From positions 204,401-268,400 of the forward strand of contig NZ_RMBX01000014.1 in the NCBI RefSeq assembly GCF_003807585.1: a stretch of 64,000 nt of DNA. The letters run 5' to 3'. This document shows, piece by piece, positions 1-8,887 of the stretch (the stretch's first letter is position 1; every line of letters starts with the position of its first letter). The notes under the pieces were generated by a model that saw only the letters and a program-made list of their open reading frames with translations, was not told where the DNA came from and did not search any database. The position numbers and the translations under genes were made by a program. This DNA is from Chitinophaga barathri. GTDB lineage: Bacteria; Bacteroidota; Bacteroidia; Chitinophagales; Chitinophagaceae.

Positions 1-92
1 GGAATACGCACCCGGCTAAATATTCATGATGAAAGGTTTCCACATCCGCCGATTCCTTCTTAATTTCCCGTTAACTAAAATCACCCAGCTTT
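1..92. other. Leader region before the tricorn-like protease gene
   Basis: There is no convincing coding sequence here; the small overlapping reading frame that starts at 26 is a shadow of the downstream gene. The stretch must contain the promoter and leader of the protease gene starting at 93, but I see no clear TAnnTTTG -7 box. The upstream neighbour lies outside the window. Confidence 0.4.
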
Positions 93-3000
93 ATGAGAGT
101 TCTATTCCCAGCCCTATTGGCGGCCTCTCTGTACCTGCCCGCAAAAGCCCAGACCACAGAAGCCTATTTTACCACATACCCGACCCTCACCCCCGACGGC
201 CAGACGGTGATCTTCAGCTTCGAAGGCGACCTTTGGAAGGCAGATATCCAGAACCCGCACGCCACCCGCCTTACCGCCATGCAGGGGAACGAAACGCTTC
301 CCAAAGTATCGCCCGACGGCAAATGGATCGCATTCACCGCGTACCAGTTCGGTAATGCGGACGTCTTCCTGATTCCGATAGACGGCGGGGAAGTAAGACA
401 ACTTACCATGCACGAAGCGTCCGACCAGATGGAGTCCTGGAGCTGGGATTCCCGCTCGGTATACTTTACCTCCGGCCGCGCCGGCAATGCTACCAGCTAC
501 AAAGTAGGCATAGACGGCGGTACGCCCGTGCGCATATTCCCCCATTATTTTAACCTCATTCACAACGTAGTGGAGCATCCCTCCTCAGGCGAGCTCTTCT
601 TCAACGATACCTGGGAAAGCAGCAACCAGGCAAACCGTAAACGTTACAAAGGGGACTTCAACCCGGATATTCAATCCTACATACCCGCTACCAAGGCATA
701 CAAACGGTATACGGACTATCGCGGCAAAGACCTCTGGACTACCATAGACCGCAAAGGCAACATCTATTTCACGTCGGATGAAGCCAACGGCGAATACAAC
801 CTTTATACATTCGCCAACGGCGCTAAAAAAGCCCTGACCAGCTTCCCTACCTCCATCAAAAGACCCTTTGCCAATGCCAATGGCGGCAAAGTGGTGTTCG
901 AAAAGGATTACCAGGTATGGATCTACGACGTAGCCGCGGGCAAAGCGGAAAAACTCCCCGTCAAACTCTTCCGCAATCCGGTACTCCCCAAGGAACAAGG
1001 CTTTGAAGTAAAAGACAGGATCAGCCACTTCGACGTTTCCCCGGACGGTAAAAAACTGGCCTTCATCTCACGTGGCGAACTCTTCGTATCAGACATTGAA
1101 GGCAAATTCGTACGCCAGCTTTCCCGCCCCGCGGAACGCGCCATGCAGGTGCAGTGGCTGGCGGACAACCGCACCCTCCTGTTTAACCAAACACTCAACG
1201 GCTACCTGAACTGGTATACCATTCCCGCAGATGGCAGCGGTACGGCAAAACAACTCACCGGCGACAAACGCAATAACCGTCAGCTGACTATGAACAAAAC
1301 CCGTACACAGGCTGTATATCTCAGCGGGCGCGATGAAGTGCGGGTAATGGACCTCAAAACCCTTGAGTCTAAAACTGCGGTGAAAGATGAGATCTGGGCC
1401 TTCCAGAATGCCGATCCCCGCTTCTCTCCCAATGATGAATACATTGTATTTACCGCATACCGCAACTTTGAATCAGACATCCTGGTTCACAACCTGAAAA
1501 AAAATACCACCACCAACCTCACCAATACCGGTGTTACAGAAACCACACCCTATTGGTCCCCCGACGGAAAATATATTTATTTCACCTCTTCACGCACCAA
1601 ACCTTCTTATCCCTTTGGAATGAGCAACGCCAAGGTATACCGCATTCCGCTGGAAAAGCTGGACGAGCCTTACCGCGCGGATAAATTCGACGAGCTTTTC
1701 AAAAAAGAAGAAAAGAAAGATACTTCCAAAACCGCCGCCAAAACTCAACCCGTCACCGGTTCCATTACCATCGACGCAGACAGGATCATGCAACGCACGG
1801 AACAGATCAGCCCCGACTTCGGCGGCCAATATGGTCCCTACCATATTTCACAGAAAGGAGATAAATCCACCGTTTATTTCTTTTCCAATCACGCAGACGG
1901 AAAAGGCGCGCTGTGGAAAACCGTCATCGAACCCTTTGAAGAGAACAAAACAGATAAGATCGCCGGCACTGAAAGAGGCGCCTCTACTATTTGTGAAGTG
2001 GACGGAAAACTGTATGCGCTTTCCGGCGGCAATATCAACAAACTGAACCCGGACGCCAACAAACTGGATGCTATCAACATCAACATGTCTTTCTACCGGA
2101 ACCTCGGCACCGAGTTCCGCCAGATATTTTATGAAACCTGGGCCAATGTGGAAGAAAATTTCTACAACGCAGACTTCCACGGCACCAACTGGACCAAGCT
2201 CCGCGACGATTACAGCCGCTACCTTCCATACATCAATAATCGCGGGGACCTGCGCATTCTGCTGAACGACCTGCTGGGCGAACTGAACTCCTCGCACCTT
2301 GGCTTTAACAGCTCCGGCGATGAAGAAAAGATTACGCTGAGCTACCGTACCATGGAAACGGGTATCGAGTTCGACAATCAGCAGCCTTACAAAGTAAACC
2401 GCATCGTAACCAATAGCAGTGCAGACAAACATGGCATAGACATCCGCCCCGGCGATGTTCTTACCAAAGTGAACGGCACCGCAGTAGAAACCAATCTCTG
2501 CCGCGACCAGTACTTCACCCGTCCTTCTTTCGAAAAAGAGATGGTGCTCTCCTTCGAGCGCGGCGGTAAAACTTTTGACGTAAAGCTGCACCCACAGCCT
2601 TCTTATTTTATCGGCAACCAGCTCTATGATGAATGGATCGCGGGCAACGAAAAACGGGTGGACCAGCTCAGCAGCAACAAAGTGGCTTATACCTGCATGA
2701 AAAACATGGGTACTTTCGAGCTGGAAAAATTCCTCATCGATATGGCGGCCAAGCTGGGCAGTAAAGATGCGCTCATTCTCGACCTACGTTACAACACCGG
2801 TGGCAACGTACATGATGAAGTGCTGAAATTCCTCTCACAACGCCCCTACCTGCAATGGCAATACCGTGAAGGAAAACTGTCACCACAGCCAAACTTCGCA
2901 CCTGCCGGCAAACCGATCGTGCTCCTGATCAACGAACAATCTCTCAGTGACGCGGAAATGACCGCCGCCGGTTTCAAAGCGCTGAAGCTGGGCAAGATCA

Positions 3001-3230
3001 TCGGTACAGAATCTTACCGCTGGATCATTTTTACTTCCGGCAAAGGCCTGGTGGACGGTTCTTTCTACCGCCTCCCATCCTGGGGCTGCTACACGCTCGA
3101 CGGCAAGAACCTCGAAAAAGAAGGCGTTGCCCCGGACATTTATGTAAAAACCACCTTTGCGGACAGGCTGGAAAACAAAGACCCACAGCTGGAAAGAGCC
3201 GTACAGGAAGTACTCAAAGACCTGAAATAG
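93..3230 (+). CDS. Secreted tricorn-like S41 family protease (beta-propeller, PDZ, S41)
   Basis: This is a 1045-residue exported serine peptidase of the tricorn/S41 type. Residues 1-19 form a signal peptide ending in AKAQ. Roughly residues 25-520 carry repeated TolB/WD40-like blades with SPDGKWIAF, SPDGKKLAF and SPDGKYIYF motifs. A helical segment follows, then a PDZ-like stretch around 770-830 (IRPGDVLTKVNG) and the S41 catalytic domain. The SSH motif near residue 734 and the NEQSLSDAE motif near 945-953 correspond to the catalytic His and nucleophile Ser of the family, and GTESYRW follows. These proteins degrade oligopeptides in the periplasm; the substrate is unknown. The gene is probably monocistronic. 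The domain call is strong, the physiological role is inferred. Confidence 0.9.
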   Translation: MRVLFPALLAASLYLPAKAQTTEAYFTTYPTLTPDGQTVIFSFEGDLWKADIQNPHATRLTAMQGNETLPKVSPDGKWIAFTAYQFGNADVFLIPIDGGEVRQLTMHEASDQMESWSWDSRSVYFTSGRAGNATSYKVGIDGGTPVRIFPHYFNLIHNVVEHPSSGELFFNDTWESSNQANRKRYKGDFNPDIQSYIPATKAYKRYTDYRGKDLWTTIDRKGNIYFTSDEANGEYNLYTFANGAKKALTSFPTSIKRPFANANGGKVVFEKDYQVWIYDVAAGKAEKLPVKLFRNPVLPKEQGFEVKDRISHFDVSPDGKKLAFISRGELFVSDIEGKFVRQLSRPAERAMQVQWLADNRTLLFNQTLNGYLNWYTIPADGSGTAKQLTGDKRNNRQLTMNKTRTQAVYLSGRDEVRVMDLKTLESKTAVKDEIWAFQNADPRFSPNDEYIVFTAYRNFESDILVHNLKKNTTTNLTNTGVTETTPYWSPDGKYIYFTSSRTKPSYPFGMSNAKVYRIPLEKLDEPYRADKFDELFKKEEKKDTSKTAAKTQPVTGSITIDADRIMQRTEQISPDFGGQYGPYHISQKGDKSTVYFFSNHADGKGALWKTVIEPFEENKTDKIAGTERGASTICEVDGKLYALSGGNINKLNPDANKLDAININMSFYRNLGTEFRQIFYETWANVEENFYNADFHGTNWTKLRDDYSRYLPYINNRGDLRILLNDLLGELNSSHLGFNSSGDEEKITLSYRTMETGIEFDNQQPYKVNRIVTNSSADKHGIDIRPGDVLTKVNGTAVETNLCRDQYFTRPSFEKEMVLSFERGGKTFDVKLHPQPSYFIGNQLYDEWIAGNEKRVDQLSSNKVAYTCMKNMGTFELEKFLIDMAAKLGSKDALILDLRYNTGGNVHDEVLKFLSQRPYLQWQYREGKLSPQPNFAPAGKPIVLLINEQSLSDAEMTAAGFKALKLGKIIGTESYRWIIFTSGKGLVDGSFYRLPSWGCYTLDGKNLEKEGVAPDIYVKTTFADRLENKDPQLERAVQEVLKDLK

Positions 3231-3378
3231 AACAGGGCGCTTGAATGAATGTGCCTGCAGAAATGTTGGCAGTGAAGCATTCAGGCCATTCACATATTTC
3301 ATTCAACGCCTTTAGAAGGGCGGCACTACAGGGTGCGCTTATGTTTACATTTATCGATAACCTTCAGGAGATATTGTT

Positions 3379-4878
3379 ATGAGTAAACTTACTTTTTCAC
3401 TTTTGTTCTGCCTTTTAATTTGTTCCCAAATTTCGGTTGCACAAAAAAACGAAATTGACAAAAGGTTAAAAGGGCTGGACACTTTAGTAGCCCGCGTCAT
3501 GAAAGACTGGCATGTTGCCGGCCTTGCGGTAGCTGTCGTAGAAAAAGACAAAGTGATCTATTTAAAAGGTTTTGGATACAGGGACTATGAAAACAAACTT
3601 CCGGTCACCCCCAATACCGTATTCTCCATCGCATCCTGCACAAAGGCGATGACTGCGGGCCTCATCGGTATTTTGGCGGAGGAAAATAAGATAGATATCA
3701 ACAGGCCCGTACGAAATTATTTTCCTGCTTTGGAATTTTACAACGAACAGCTTAGCAGTTATGTAACGATAAAGGATATGCTGGCACACCGTACCGGTTT
3801 GCCGAGACATGACTGGTTAACACATTCAAAGCAAGACATACCGATAGACAGTATTGTGTACCGCATCCGGTTTTTAGAACCCTCCGCAGGCTTTCGGGAA
3901 AAATTCCAGTATTGCAACCTGATGTATACTGCTTTGGGCGGCTTTGTGCAAAAAGTTACCGGTAAATCGTGGGAGCAAAGTATGAAAGAAAAGATACTTG
4001 ATCCACTGGGCATGCGCAACACTACCTGCCTTATATCCGATCTGAAGAATGCGGTTGAATATTCAAAAGGATATACCGTAAGAAATGATACCATCATTCC
4101 CGGTAAAATGAGCAATTCAGGCGCAAATCCCGCTGGCAGTATCAATTCTTCTGTCAACGATATGGCGCAATGGCTGATTGCGTTGATACACGAAGGGAAA
4201 TACAGGGATAAACAGGTCATACCCGCCCGTTTTATAAGAGAAGCCACGTCACCCCAGGTGAGCAACCCGTCCAGGCCCAGGCCGGGCTTGCCCGCCTACC
4301 CGGACATTTATTTTGGCGATTACGGATATGGCTGGAACCTTTGTTCGTACCGCGGACATTATTTGGCTACGCACGGTGGCGACCTTCCACTTTTTTCATC
4401 CACCACCGCGTTATATCCAACCGATAGCATCGGTATTGTTGTGCTGGTTAATAAATTCGACGCCACTATTTCAGAGATCATCCGTGACTATATTGCCGAT
4501 AAATTATTAACGCTGCCTTTTAAAGATTGGAACAAAGAACTTCTTGCCCTGTACCAGCGCAACAACAGCGGGAACAAGCCCGCGCCTGCACCGGAAATAA
4601 CGGTCGTTCCCTTGTCACATCCATTGACAGACTATACCGGGATATATATTCATCCCGCTTATGGAAAAGTCCAGGTCACATTATCAAACGATACATTGCG
4701 GGCTGCCCATAATGATGAGCCTATACTTTTCAGGCATTATAATTATGACATATTCAGAGCCGGCGTGCCTGGCGGCAGGTTACGTTTTCAAATGAATAAA
4801 GAAGGGAGAATAATATCTATGGCAGCGGCCCTTGAGCCGGAGGTAAAAGATATTGTTTTTGTAAAAAGCAATTACTAA
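3379..4878 (+). CDS. Secreted serine hydrolase, beta-lactamase/PBP4-like (class C fold)
   Basis: This 499-residue protein of the beta-lactamase family (PF00144 type) has a signal peptide of about 21 residues. The active-site motif SCTK is at residues 86-89, YCN at 178-180, and HGG near 331 stands in for the KTG-like third motif. A C-terminal domain of about 100 residues resembles the lipocalin-like tail of D-aminopeptidase/esterase relatives. Members are DD-peptidases, esterases or amidases, so a true beta-lactamase role should not be assumed. The start at 3379 follows an AGGAG sequence 8 nt upstream, unusual for this phylum. By eye the gene is more AT-rich than its neighbours and lies next to a MITE-like repeat, which hints at later acquisition. 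Confidence 0.85.
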   Translation: MSKLTFSLLFCLLICSQISVAQKNEIDKRLKGLDTLVARVMKDWHVAGLAVAVVEKDKVIYLKGFGYRDYENKLPVTPNTVFSIASCTKAMTAGLIGILAEENKIDINRPVRNYFPALEFYNEQLSSYVTIKDMLAHRTGLPRHDWLTHSKQDIPIDSIVYRIRFLEPSAGFREKFQYCNLMYTALGGFVQKVTGKSWEQSMKEKILDPLGMRNTTCLISDLKNAVEYSKGYTVRNDTIIPGKMSNSGANPAGSINSSVNDMAQWLIALIHEGKYRDKQVIPARFIREATSPQVSNPSRPRPGLPAYPDIYFGDYGYGWNLCSYRGHYLATHGGDLPLFSSTTALYPTDSIGIVVLVNKFDATISEIIRDYIADKLLTLPFKDWNKELLALYQRNNSGNKPAPAPEITVVPLSHPLTDYTGIYIHPAYGKVQVTLSNDTLRAAHNDEPILFRHYNYDIFRAGVPGGRLRFQMNKEGRIISMAAALEPEVKDIVFVKSNY

Positions 4879-4911
4879 ACGGTCAACAAGATGCTGGTCG
4901 TATTGTTCCTG

Positions 4912-5029
4912 AAAAAGGGCTGCCTCAAAAGTAATTTTTACCTTAATTTATTCGGGCACCTGGTGGCGCGATTTTTTATTTAAGCGATGATCAATCCCAT
5001 TCGTTTTTACTTTTGAAGCAGTCCTTTTT
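4912..5029. repeat. MITE-like element with 23-bp terminal inverted repeats
   Basis: Positions 4912-4934 and 5007-5029 are inverted copies of each other with 21 of 23 bases matching (core CTGC[C/T]TCAAAAGTAA). About 72 bp of unrelated sequence without a reading frame lie between them. The right repeat touches the stop codon of the HicA-like gene. The size and clear terminal repeats suggest a non-autonomous relic of an insertion sequence. Alternatively the arms may simply act as a long hairpin terminator between the two convergent genes. No transposase is present and no target-site duplication was evident. Confidence 0.5.
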
Positions 5030-5275
5030 TTATGCCAGCTCCTGGTCGATAAATGCCTGCAATTCTTCCTGCCGCAGCAATATGCCCCGCAATGCCGTTC
5101 TCACGATGAACTGCGGCACCGGGTCCTGGTACATGCGGATGATAACCGGCCTGTCTTTCCCCGGGCGGGCCCATTTCTCAAACCCGCCGGGAATAAACCG
5201 GAACTGAAAGCCCTTCGATAATAAGAACGAACGGAAGGTATCCAGGCTGACGCCGGATGAAGAAAGGTTGTTCAT
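5030..5275 (-). CDS. HicA-like toxin, with catalytic His position replaced
   Basis: This small 81-residue protein has the layout of HicA-family mRNA interferases: an N-terminal helix (residues 10-22, FRSFLLSKGF), a strand, the GG-x-EKW motif at 30-35, then RPVIIR and a VPQFIVRTALR helix. HicA proteins use a conserved His after the Gly/Gly-Ser motif; here that position is Phe32 (GGFEKW), so toxin activity is doubtful. The gene lies 36 bp downstream of a HicB-like gene on the same strand. That is antitoxin-first order, the reverse of the classical hicAB. The family call rests on motif pattern and neighbour. It could be an inactive or repurposed pair. Confidence 0.6.
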   Translation of the reverse strand: MNNLSSSGVSLDTFRSFLLSKGFQFRFIPGGFEKWARPGKDRPVIIRMYQDPVPQFIVRTALRGILLRQEELQAFIDQELA

Positions 5276-5311
5276 GGTAATGATTGTTTTGGTGATCTAA
5301 TGGTTAAATGC

Positions 5312-5692
5312 TCAGGAAACATATGCCTGCGGTTGCGGCATATCAAGGGTGCAGGTGAACCCGCGTACCGGCGAGCCGCTTTTGATCAGCTCCAGCATAT
5401 CTTCCAGCCCGGTATTGTCATCCAGCGGCGGCCAGATCAGTTCATCCCCGAAAGTCCAGCCGCGGACGGCAAGGTCTTCCTCCAGCAAGCCTTTCTCCAG
5501 CATGTCCTTAAAATACGCCCGGAGCACCACCTCCAGGCAATCTTTGGCCTCCCGTCTGGAAGCGCCGTAACCAGTGAGGTCCAACCCGGGCAGGTGCGCA
5601 TGAAAACAACCCTGGTCGTCCTCAAATGTGTAGCCCTGGATCTTTACCGGGCAATAATCCTTGGCCGGCAGGTCAAACGAAAATCTCTCCAT
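5312..5692 (-). CDS. HicB-like antitoxin
   Basis: This 126-residue protein has the HicB core: a strand that is 'EDDQGCFHAHLPGL', then a turn (GYGASRREAKDCLEVVLRAY) forming the partial RNase-H-like fold typical of HicB antitoxins. The C-terminal part is acidic and lacks an obvious helix-turn-helix or ribbon-helix-helix domain. HicB neutralises HicA by binding it and often represses its own promoter. It is the first gene of the two-gene unit and is preceded by a full Bacteroidota-type promoter at 5715-5747. The identification comes from the fold pattern and the HicA-like partner, not from strong sequence signature. Confidence 0.6.
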   Translation of the reverse strand: MERFSFDLPAKDYCPVKIQGYTFEDDQGCFHAHLPGLDLTGYGASRREAKDCLEVVLRAYFKDMLEKGLLEEDLAVRGWTFGDELIWPPLDDNTGLEDMLELIKSGSPVRGFTCTLDMPQPQAYVS

Positions 5693-5714
5693 AAGATGAA
5701 TTTTTTCACTCTGC

Positions 5715-5747
5715 CAAAACTAAAGACTTCCCGAATTGACACGCAAA
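5715..5747 (-). promoter_or_regulatory. Promoter of the hicBA-like unit
   Basis: On the minus strand TTTG (5747-5744) and the -7 octamer TAGTTTTG (5722-5715) are separated by 21 nt. This matches the Bacteroidota primary-sigma pattern and the spacing at the DUF47 promoter (40193-40224). The predicted start site lies about 20 nt upstream of the HicB start codon. An inverted repeat CCTGAGA (5754-5760) / TCTCAGG (5785-5791) sits just upstream and could be an operator. Confidence 0.65.
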
Positions 5748-5835
5748 AATTACCCTGAGACTTTCTCGTGTTAATTATATAATATCTCAGGTTTTTGAAT
5801 GGATTCTGAAAAGTATAATTATTAACTTGGCCCCC

Positions 5836-6690
5836 ATGAAAAGGATCACCTCAGCACTGCTGCTTTGCCTCTTTGCCGCCACCACCGTGCTGGCGCAAGA
5901 CCGCAACATCCGCGTAATGTCTTTCAACATACGTTACAACAACCCGAAAGACAGCATCAACGCCTGGCCCAACAGGAAAGATAAGGTAGCCTCCCAGGTA
6001 CTGTTCCACCAGCCCGTGCTCCTGGGCGTCCAGGAAGCCCTCTGGGACCAGATGGATGACCTCGCGCAAAGGCTTCCGCAATATAAATTTGTAGGAGTAG
6101 GCCGCGACGACGGGCAGAAAAAAGGCGAATTTTCCGCAATCTTTTATGATACTACCCGCCTCCAACTGCTGCAATCACATACCTTCTGGCTCTCCGAAAC
6201 CCCGGAAGTGACCGGCAGCAAAGGCTGGGACGCCGCCATCTGCCGCATCGTAACCTATGCCCGCTTCCGCGACAGGATTACCAAAAAAGAATTCTACCAC
6301 TTCAATACCCACTTTGATCACATCGGTAAAATCGCGCGCCGCGAAAGCGCCAAACTGCTGCTGGAAAAAATTGCAAAGATCAGCGGCAAACTGCCCGTGG
6401 TGATCACAGGCGACTTCAACGCCACACCGGCGGACGAGCCCATCCGCGTGATCACGGATGAACAGAACCCGCTGCACCTGAAAGATTCAAAACCGCTCAG
6501 CAAAATACCGCATTACGGCCCGGACTGCACGTTCAACAGCTTCAAGGCGCATGAAACCGCCGAAGACCCGATCGACTACATTTTCCTGAAAGGCCCCTGG
6601 AAAGTGCTGCAACATGCCACCATCACACAAACCTGGAAAGGCCTGTTCGCTTCGGACCACTACTCGATATTTGCCAATCTCACCTTATAA
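5836..6690 (+). CDS. Secreted endonuclease/exonuclease/phosphatase (EEP) family hydrolase
   Basis: This 284-residue protein of the EEP superfamily has a signal peptide (MKRITS to VLAQ). The ATG at 5836 is chosen over an in-frame TTG at 5827 because it gives the better signal sequence. Visible family motifs are VMSFNIRY near the N-terminus, GVQEAL (metal-binding Glu), HFDHIG, the central GDFNATP and the terminal SDHYSIFANL. Relatives are secreted phosphodiesterases or sugar-phosphate/lipid phosphatases of Bacteroidota; the substrate cannot be told. The gene is monocistronic and ends in a strong shared terminator at 6696-6720. Confidence 0.88.
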   Translation: MKRITSALLLCLFAATTVLAQDRNIRVMSFNIRYNNPKDSINAWPNRKDKVASQVLFHQPVLLGVQEALWDQMDDLAQRLPQYKFVGVGRDDGQKKGEFSAIFYDTTRLQLLQSHTFWLSETPEVTGSKGWDAAICRIVTYARFRDRITKKEFYHFNTHFDHIGKIARRESAKLLLEKIAKISGKLPVVITGDFNATPADEPIRVITDEQNPLHLKDSKPLSKIPHYGPDCTFNSFKAHETAEDPIDYIFLKGPWKVLQHATITQTWKGLFASDHYSIFANLTL

Positions 6691-6695
6691 AGAAA

Positions 6696-6720
6696 AAGCC
6701 CCGGCGATATGCCGGGGCTT
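6696..6720. terminator. Bidirectional intrinsic terminator
   Basis: A perfect 10-bp stem (AAGCCCCGGC / GCCGGGGCTT) has a 5-nt loop and T-runs on both sides. It lies between the convergent EEP hydrolase and M28 peptidase genes. Confidence 0.9.
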
Positions 6721-6724
6721 TTTT

Positions 6725-7705
6725 TTAATCCTTCTTTTCTTCCGCAATCCGCGTCGGCGCATCCTTCCCTCCTACAATAGTGCCGGAGCTGATGGCAATT
6801 GCTTCAATAATATCCGCGATATTTTTCATGTCCAGCGATTCCACTTCATCGTTCACGCTGTGGTACAGCGTATCCTTATCTATCTGCGTGGTGGAAATAG
6901 TGTGGGCGGGCACCCCGAGGCGCGCGAGCGTAGCATTGTCCGACCGGTAAAAGAGCCTTTGCTCCGGGTAGGGGTCCGGGTGGAACTGGAAGCTGGAGCC
7001 TTTCAGGTTTTCCTGCAATATCTTCCCGAAATCGGATCTTTCAAAACCGGTGATAAATGCACTGTTGCGGCCAAACTTGGACTCTTTCCCGATCATTTCA
7101 ATATTAAACATCGCCACGATCTTTGCAGGATCGAGCTGTTTGGAAAAATAACGGGAGCCGAAACCGCCGATCTCCTCGGCTGTGAACGCCACAAATATCA
7201 CGCTGCGCTCAGGCGCATGTTCTTTAAAATAATTCGCCAGGAGGATCACCGCCGTAACGCCCGATGCATCATCGTCCGCGCCGTTGGCAATGCTGTCTTC
7301 CTCCACGGCTTTCTGGATACCGATGTGATCGTAGTGACCGGAGAAGATTACGTATTCATCCGGTTTGCTGCTGCCTTTGATCATCCCGGCCACGTTGTGG
7401 AGAAACTTCGGGTCGGTCGCGGCGGCGGCGGAATCCAGTGAAACTACCTTCCGGCCGCTGGTGGCAAACCGCTGGCGGAAGTCTTTTTCGCCGGGAAGCG
7501 GCTGCAGGCCTGCTTTTTTGAATTCATCTTCTATAAACAGGGATGCTTTTTCTATTCCCGGTGTGTAGGTCATGCGGCCCTGCATACTATCTGCGGCTAA
7601 AGTGCTGATGATGCGGCTCACTTCCGTTTCGCTGATCTTTTGCGCCTGTGCGGGCATGATTCCCGCCGCCAGGGCGCCTAAGAGGCATAGTGCGCTTAAT
7701 TTCAT
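6725..7705 (-). CDS. Secreted M28 family zinc aminopeptidase
   Basis: This 326-residue exported metallopeptidase has a signal peptide of 21 residues ending AQAQ. The M28 co-catalytic zinc ligands are visible in order: His in SGHYDHIG, Asp in GADDDASGV, the catalytic pair Glu-Glu in TAEEIGGFGS, Asp/Glu in FNIEMIG, and a late His in DTLYHSVNDE. Such enzymes remove N-terminal residues from peptides in the periplasm. It overlaps nothing, but the upstream region is shared with the divergent ruvB promoter, about 50 bp away. It is unlikely to belong to an operon. Confidence 0.9.
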   Translation of the reverse strand: MKLSALCLLGALAAGIMPAQAQKISETEVSRIISTLAADSMQGRMTYTPGIEKASLFIEDEFKKAGLQPLPGEKDFRQRFATSGRKVVSLDSAAAATDPKFLHNVAGMIKGSSKPDEYVIFSGHYDHIGIQKAVEEDSIANGADDDASGVTAVILLANYFKEHAPERSVIFVAFTAEEIGGFGSRYFSKQLDPAKIVAMFNIEMIGKESKFGRNSAFITGFERSDFGKILQENLKGSSFQFHPDPYPEQRLFYRSDNATLARLGVPAHTISTTQIDKDTLYHSVNDEVESLDMKNIADIIEAIAISSGTIVGGKDAPTRIAEEKKD

Positions 7706-7758
7706 GGCTGATAAAGATTTCGATAAAAATAATGGAAATATCCTCTACAATTTCTCAT

Positions 7759-7766
7759 TACTTTTG
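7759..7766 (+). promoter_or_regulatory. -7 box of the ruvB promoter
   Basis: TACTTTTG matches TAnnTTTG. A transcript would start near 7772, so the ATG at 7770 would lie at or before the 5' end. This favours the ATG at 7785 as the ruvB start. Confidence 0.55.
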
Positions 7767-7784
7767 AAGATGAAAGGCCAAGAT

Positions 7785-8813
7785 ATGTCCAATTCAAACC
7801 TAAGACCCGATGAGAACCGGCTGAGTGCTGCTGAGAAGGAATTCGAGAACAGTATCCGGCCGAAAGAGATCGAGGATTTCTCCGGGCAGGAGCAGATCAT
7901 TGAGAACCTCAGAATTTTCATCAAAGCAGCTAAAATGCGCGGCGAAGCGCTGGATCACATCCTGTTCCACGGCCCTCCCGGCCTGGGCAAGACCACCCTT
8001 TCCCGTATTGTGGCAAACGAGCTGGGCGTAAATATCCGCGAAACTTCAGGCCCGGTGATAGAAAAACCCGGGGATCTCGCCGGGCTGCTCACCAACCTGG
8101 AAACAAATGACGTGTTATTCGTGGATGAGATACACCGCCTGAGCACCGTCGTGGAAGAATACCTGTACTCCGCCATGGAGGATTACCGCATAGATATCAT
8201 GATCGATTCAGGCCCCAACGCCCGTTCCGTTCAGATCAACCTCCACCCTTTCACCCTCGTGGGCGCCACCACCCGTTCCGGCCTGCTCACAGCACCCCTC
8301 CTGAGCCGTTTTGGCATCAAAAGCCGCCTGGAATATTACACCGCCGCTACGCTTCAAAAGATACTCTGGCGCGCCGCCGGGCTGCTGGGCTCTAAGATCA
8401 CCTCCGATGCCGCGGCTGAAATAGCGCGCCGCTCCCGTGGCACACCACGTATAGCAAACGGCCTGCTGCGCCGCGTGCGCGACTTTGCCCAGGTGGTAGG
8501 CAATGGGGTGATAGACCTGGAAATTGCCCAGTTCAGCCTCAAAGCGCTGAGCGTGGACGAATATGGACTGGATGAAATGGACAACCGCATCCTGAATACT
8601 ATCATCGAAAACTTTAAAGGCGGCCCGGTAGGCATTACCACCATCGCCACGGCCGTGGGGGAAGAAGCCGGCACGCTGGAAGAAGTGTACGAGCCGTTCC
8701 TGATACAGGAAGGGTTTATCAAACGTACGCCCCGCGGGCGCGAGGTGACGGAAAAAGCGTATACGCACCTGGGTAAGACCCCGCTGAAAGGCGGATCGAA
8801 CCTTTTGTTCTAA
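7785..8813 (+). CDS. ruvB: Holliday junction branch migration helicase RuvB
   Basis: RuvB is the hexameric AAA+ motor that drives branch migration of Holliday junctions with RuvA. From the ATG at 7785 the protein has 342 residues, the normal family length; the longer open frame upstream is antisense to the M28 gene. The Walker A motif GPPGLGKTT is at about 63-71, Walker B LFVDEIHR near 110, sensor 1 GATTRSG near 160, and the C-terminal winged helix ends in the typical IKRTPRGR stretch. It stands alone with its own promoter and terminator. ruvC lies 2.7 kb downstream and ruvA is not in the window. Confidence 0.97.
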   Translation: MSNSNLRPDENRLSAAEKEFENSIRPKEIEDFSGQEQIIENLRIFIKAAKMRGEALDHILFHGPPGLGKTTLSRIVANELGVNIRETSGPVIEKPGDLAGLLTNLETNDVLFVDEIHRLSTVVEEYLYSAMEDYRIDIMIDSGPNARSVQINLHPFTLVGATTRSGLLTAPLLSRFGIKSRLEYYTAATLQKILWRAAGLLGSKITSDAAAEIARRSRGTPRIANGLLRRVRDFAQVVGNGVIDLEIAQFSLKALSVDEYGLDEMDNRILNTIIENFKGGPVGITTIATAVGEEAGTLEEVYEPFLIQEGFIKRTPRGREVTEKAYTHLGKTPLKGGSNLLF

Positions 8814-8840
8814 AGGAGCACTTCCTATAAAGACATAAAA

Positions 8841-8864
8841 AAAGCACCGGAGTTCCGGTGCTTT
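8841..8864. terminator. Bidirectional intrinsic terminator between ruvB and a response regulator
   Basis: The stem AAAGCACCGG / CCGGTGCTTT has a 4-nt loop, preceded by an A-run and followed by a T-run. It serves the convergent ruvB and response-regulator genes. Confidence 0.9.
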
Positions 8865-8887
8865 TTTCTTTTAAACTTCTTTCTCTC

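Noticed and set aside
3379..4878. Calling the serine hydrolase a true class C beta-lactamase
   Set aside because: It has HGG rather than KTG as third motif and a long C-terminal domain, as in esterase/D-aminopeptidase relatives.
7572..7784. N-terminal extension of the ruvB frame
   Set aside because: It overlaps the M28 peptidase gene on the opposite strand, and the RuvB family begins at the ATG used.
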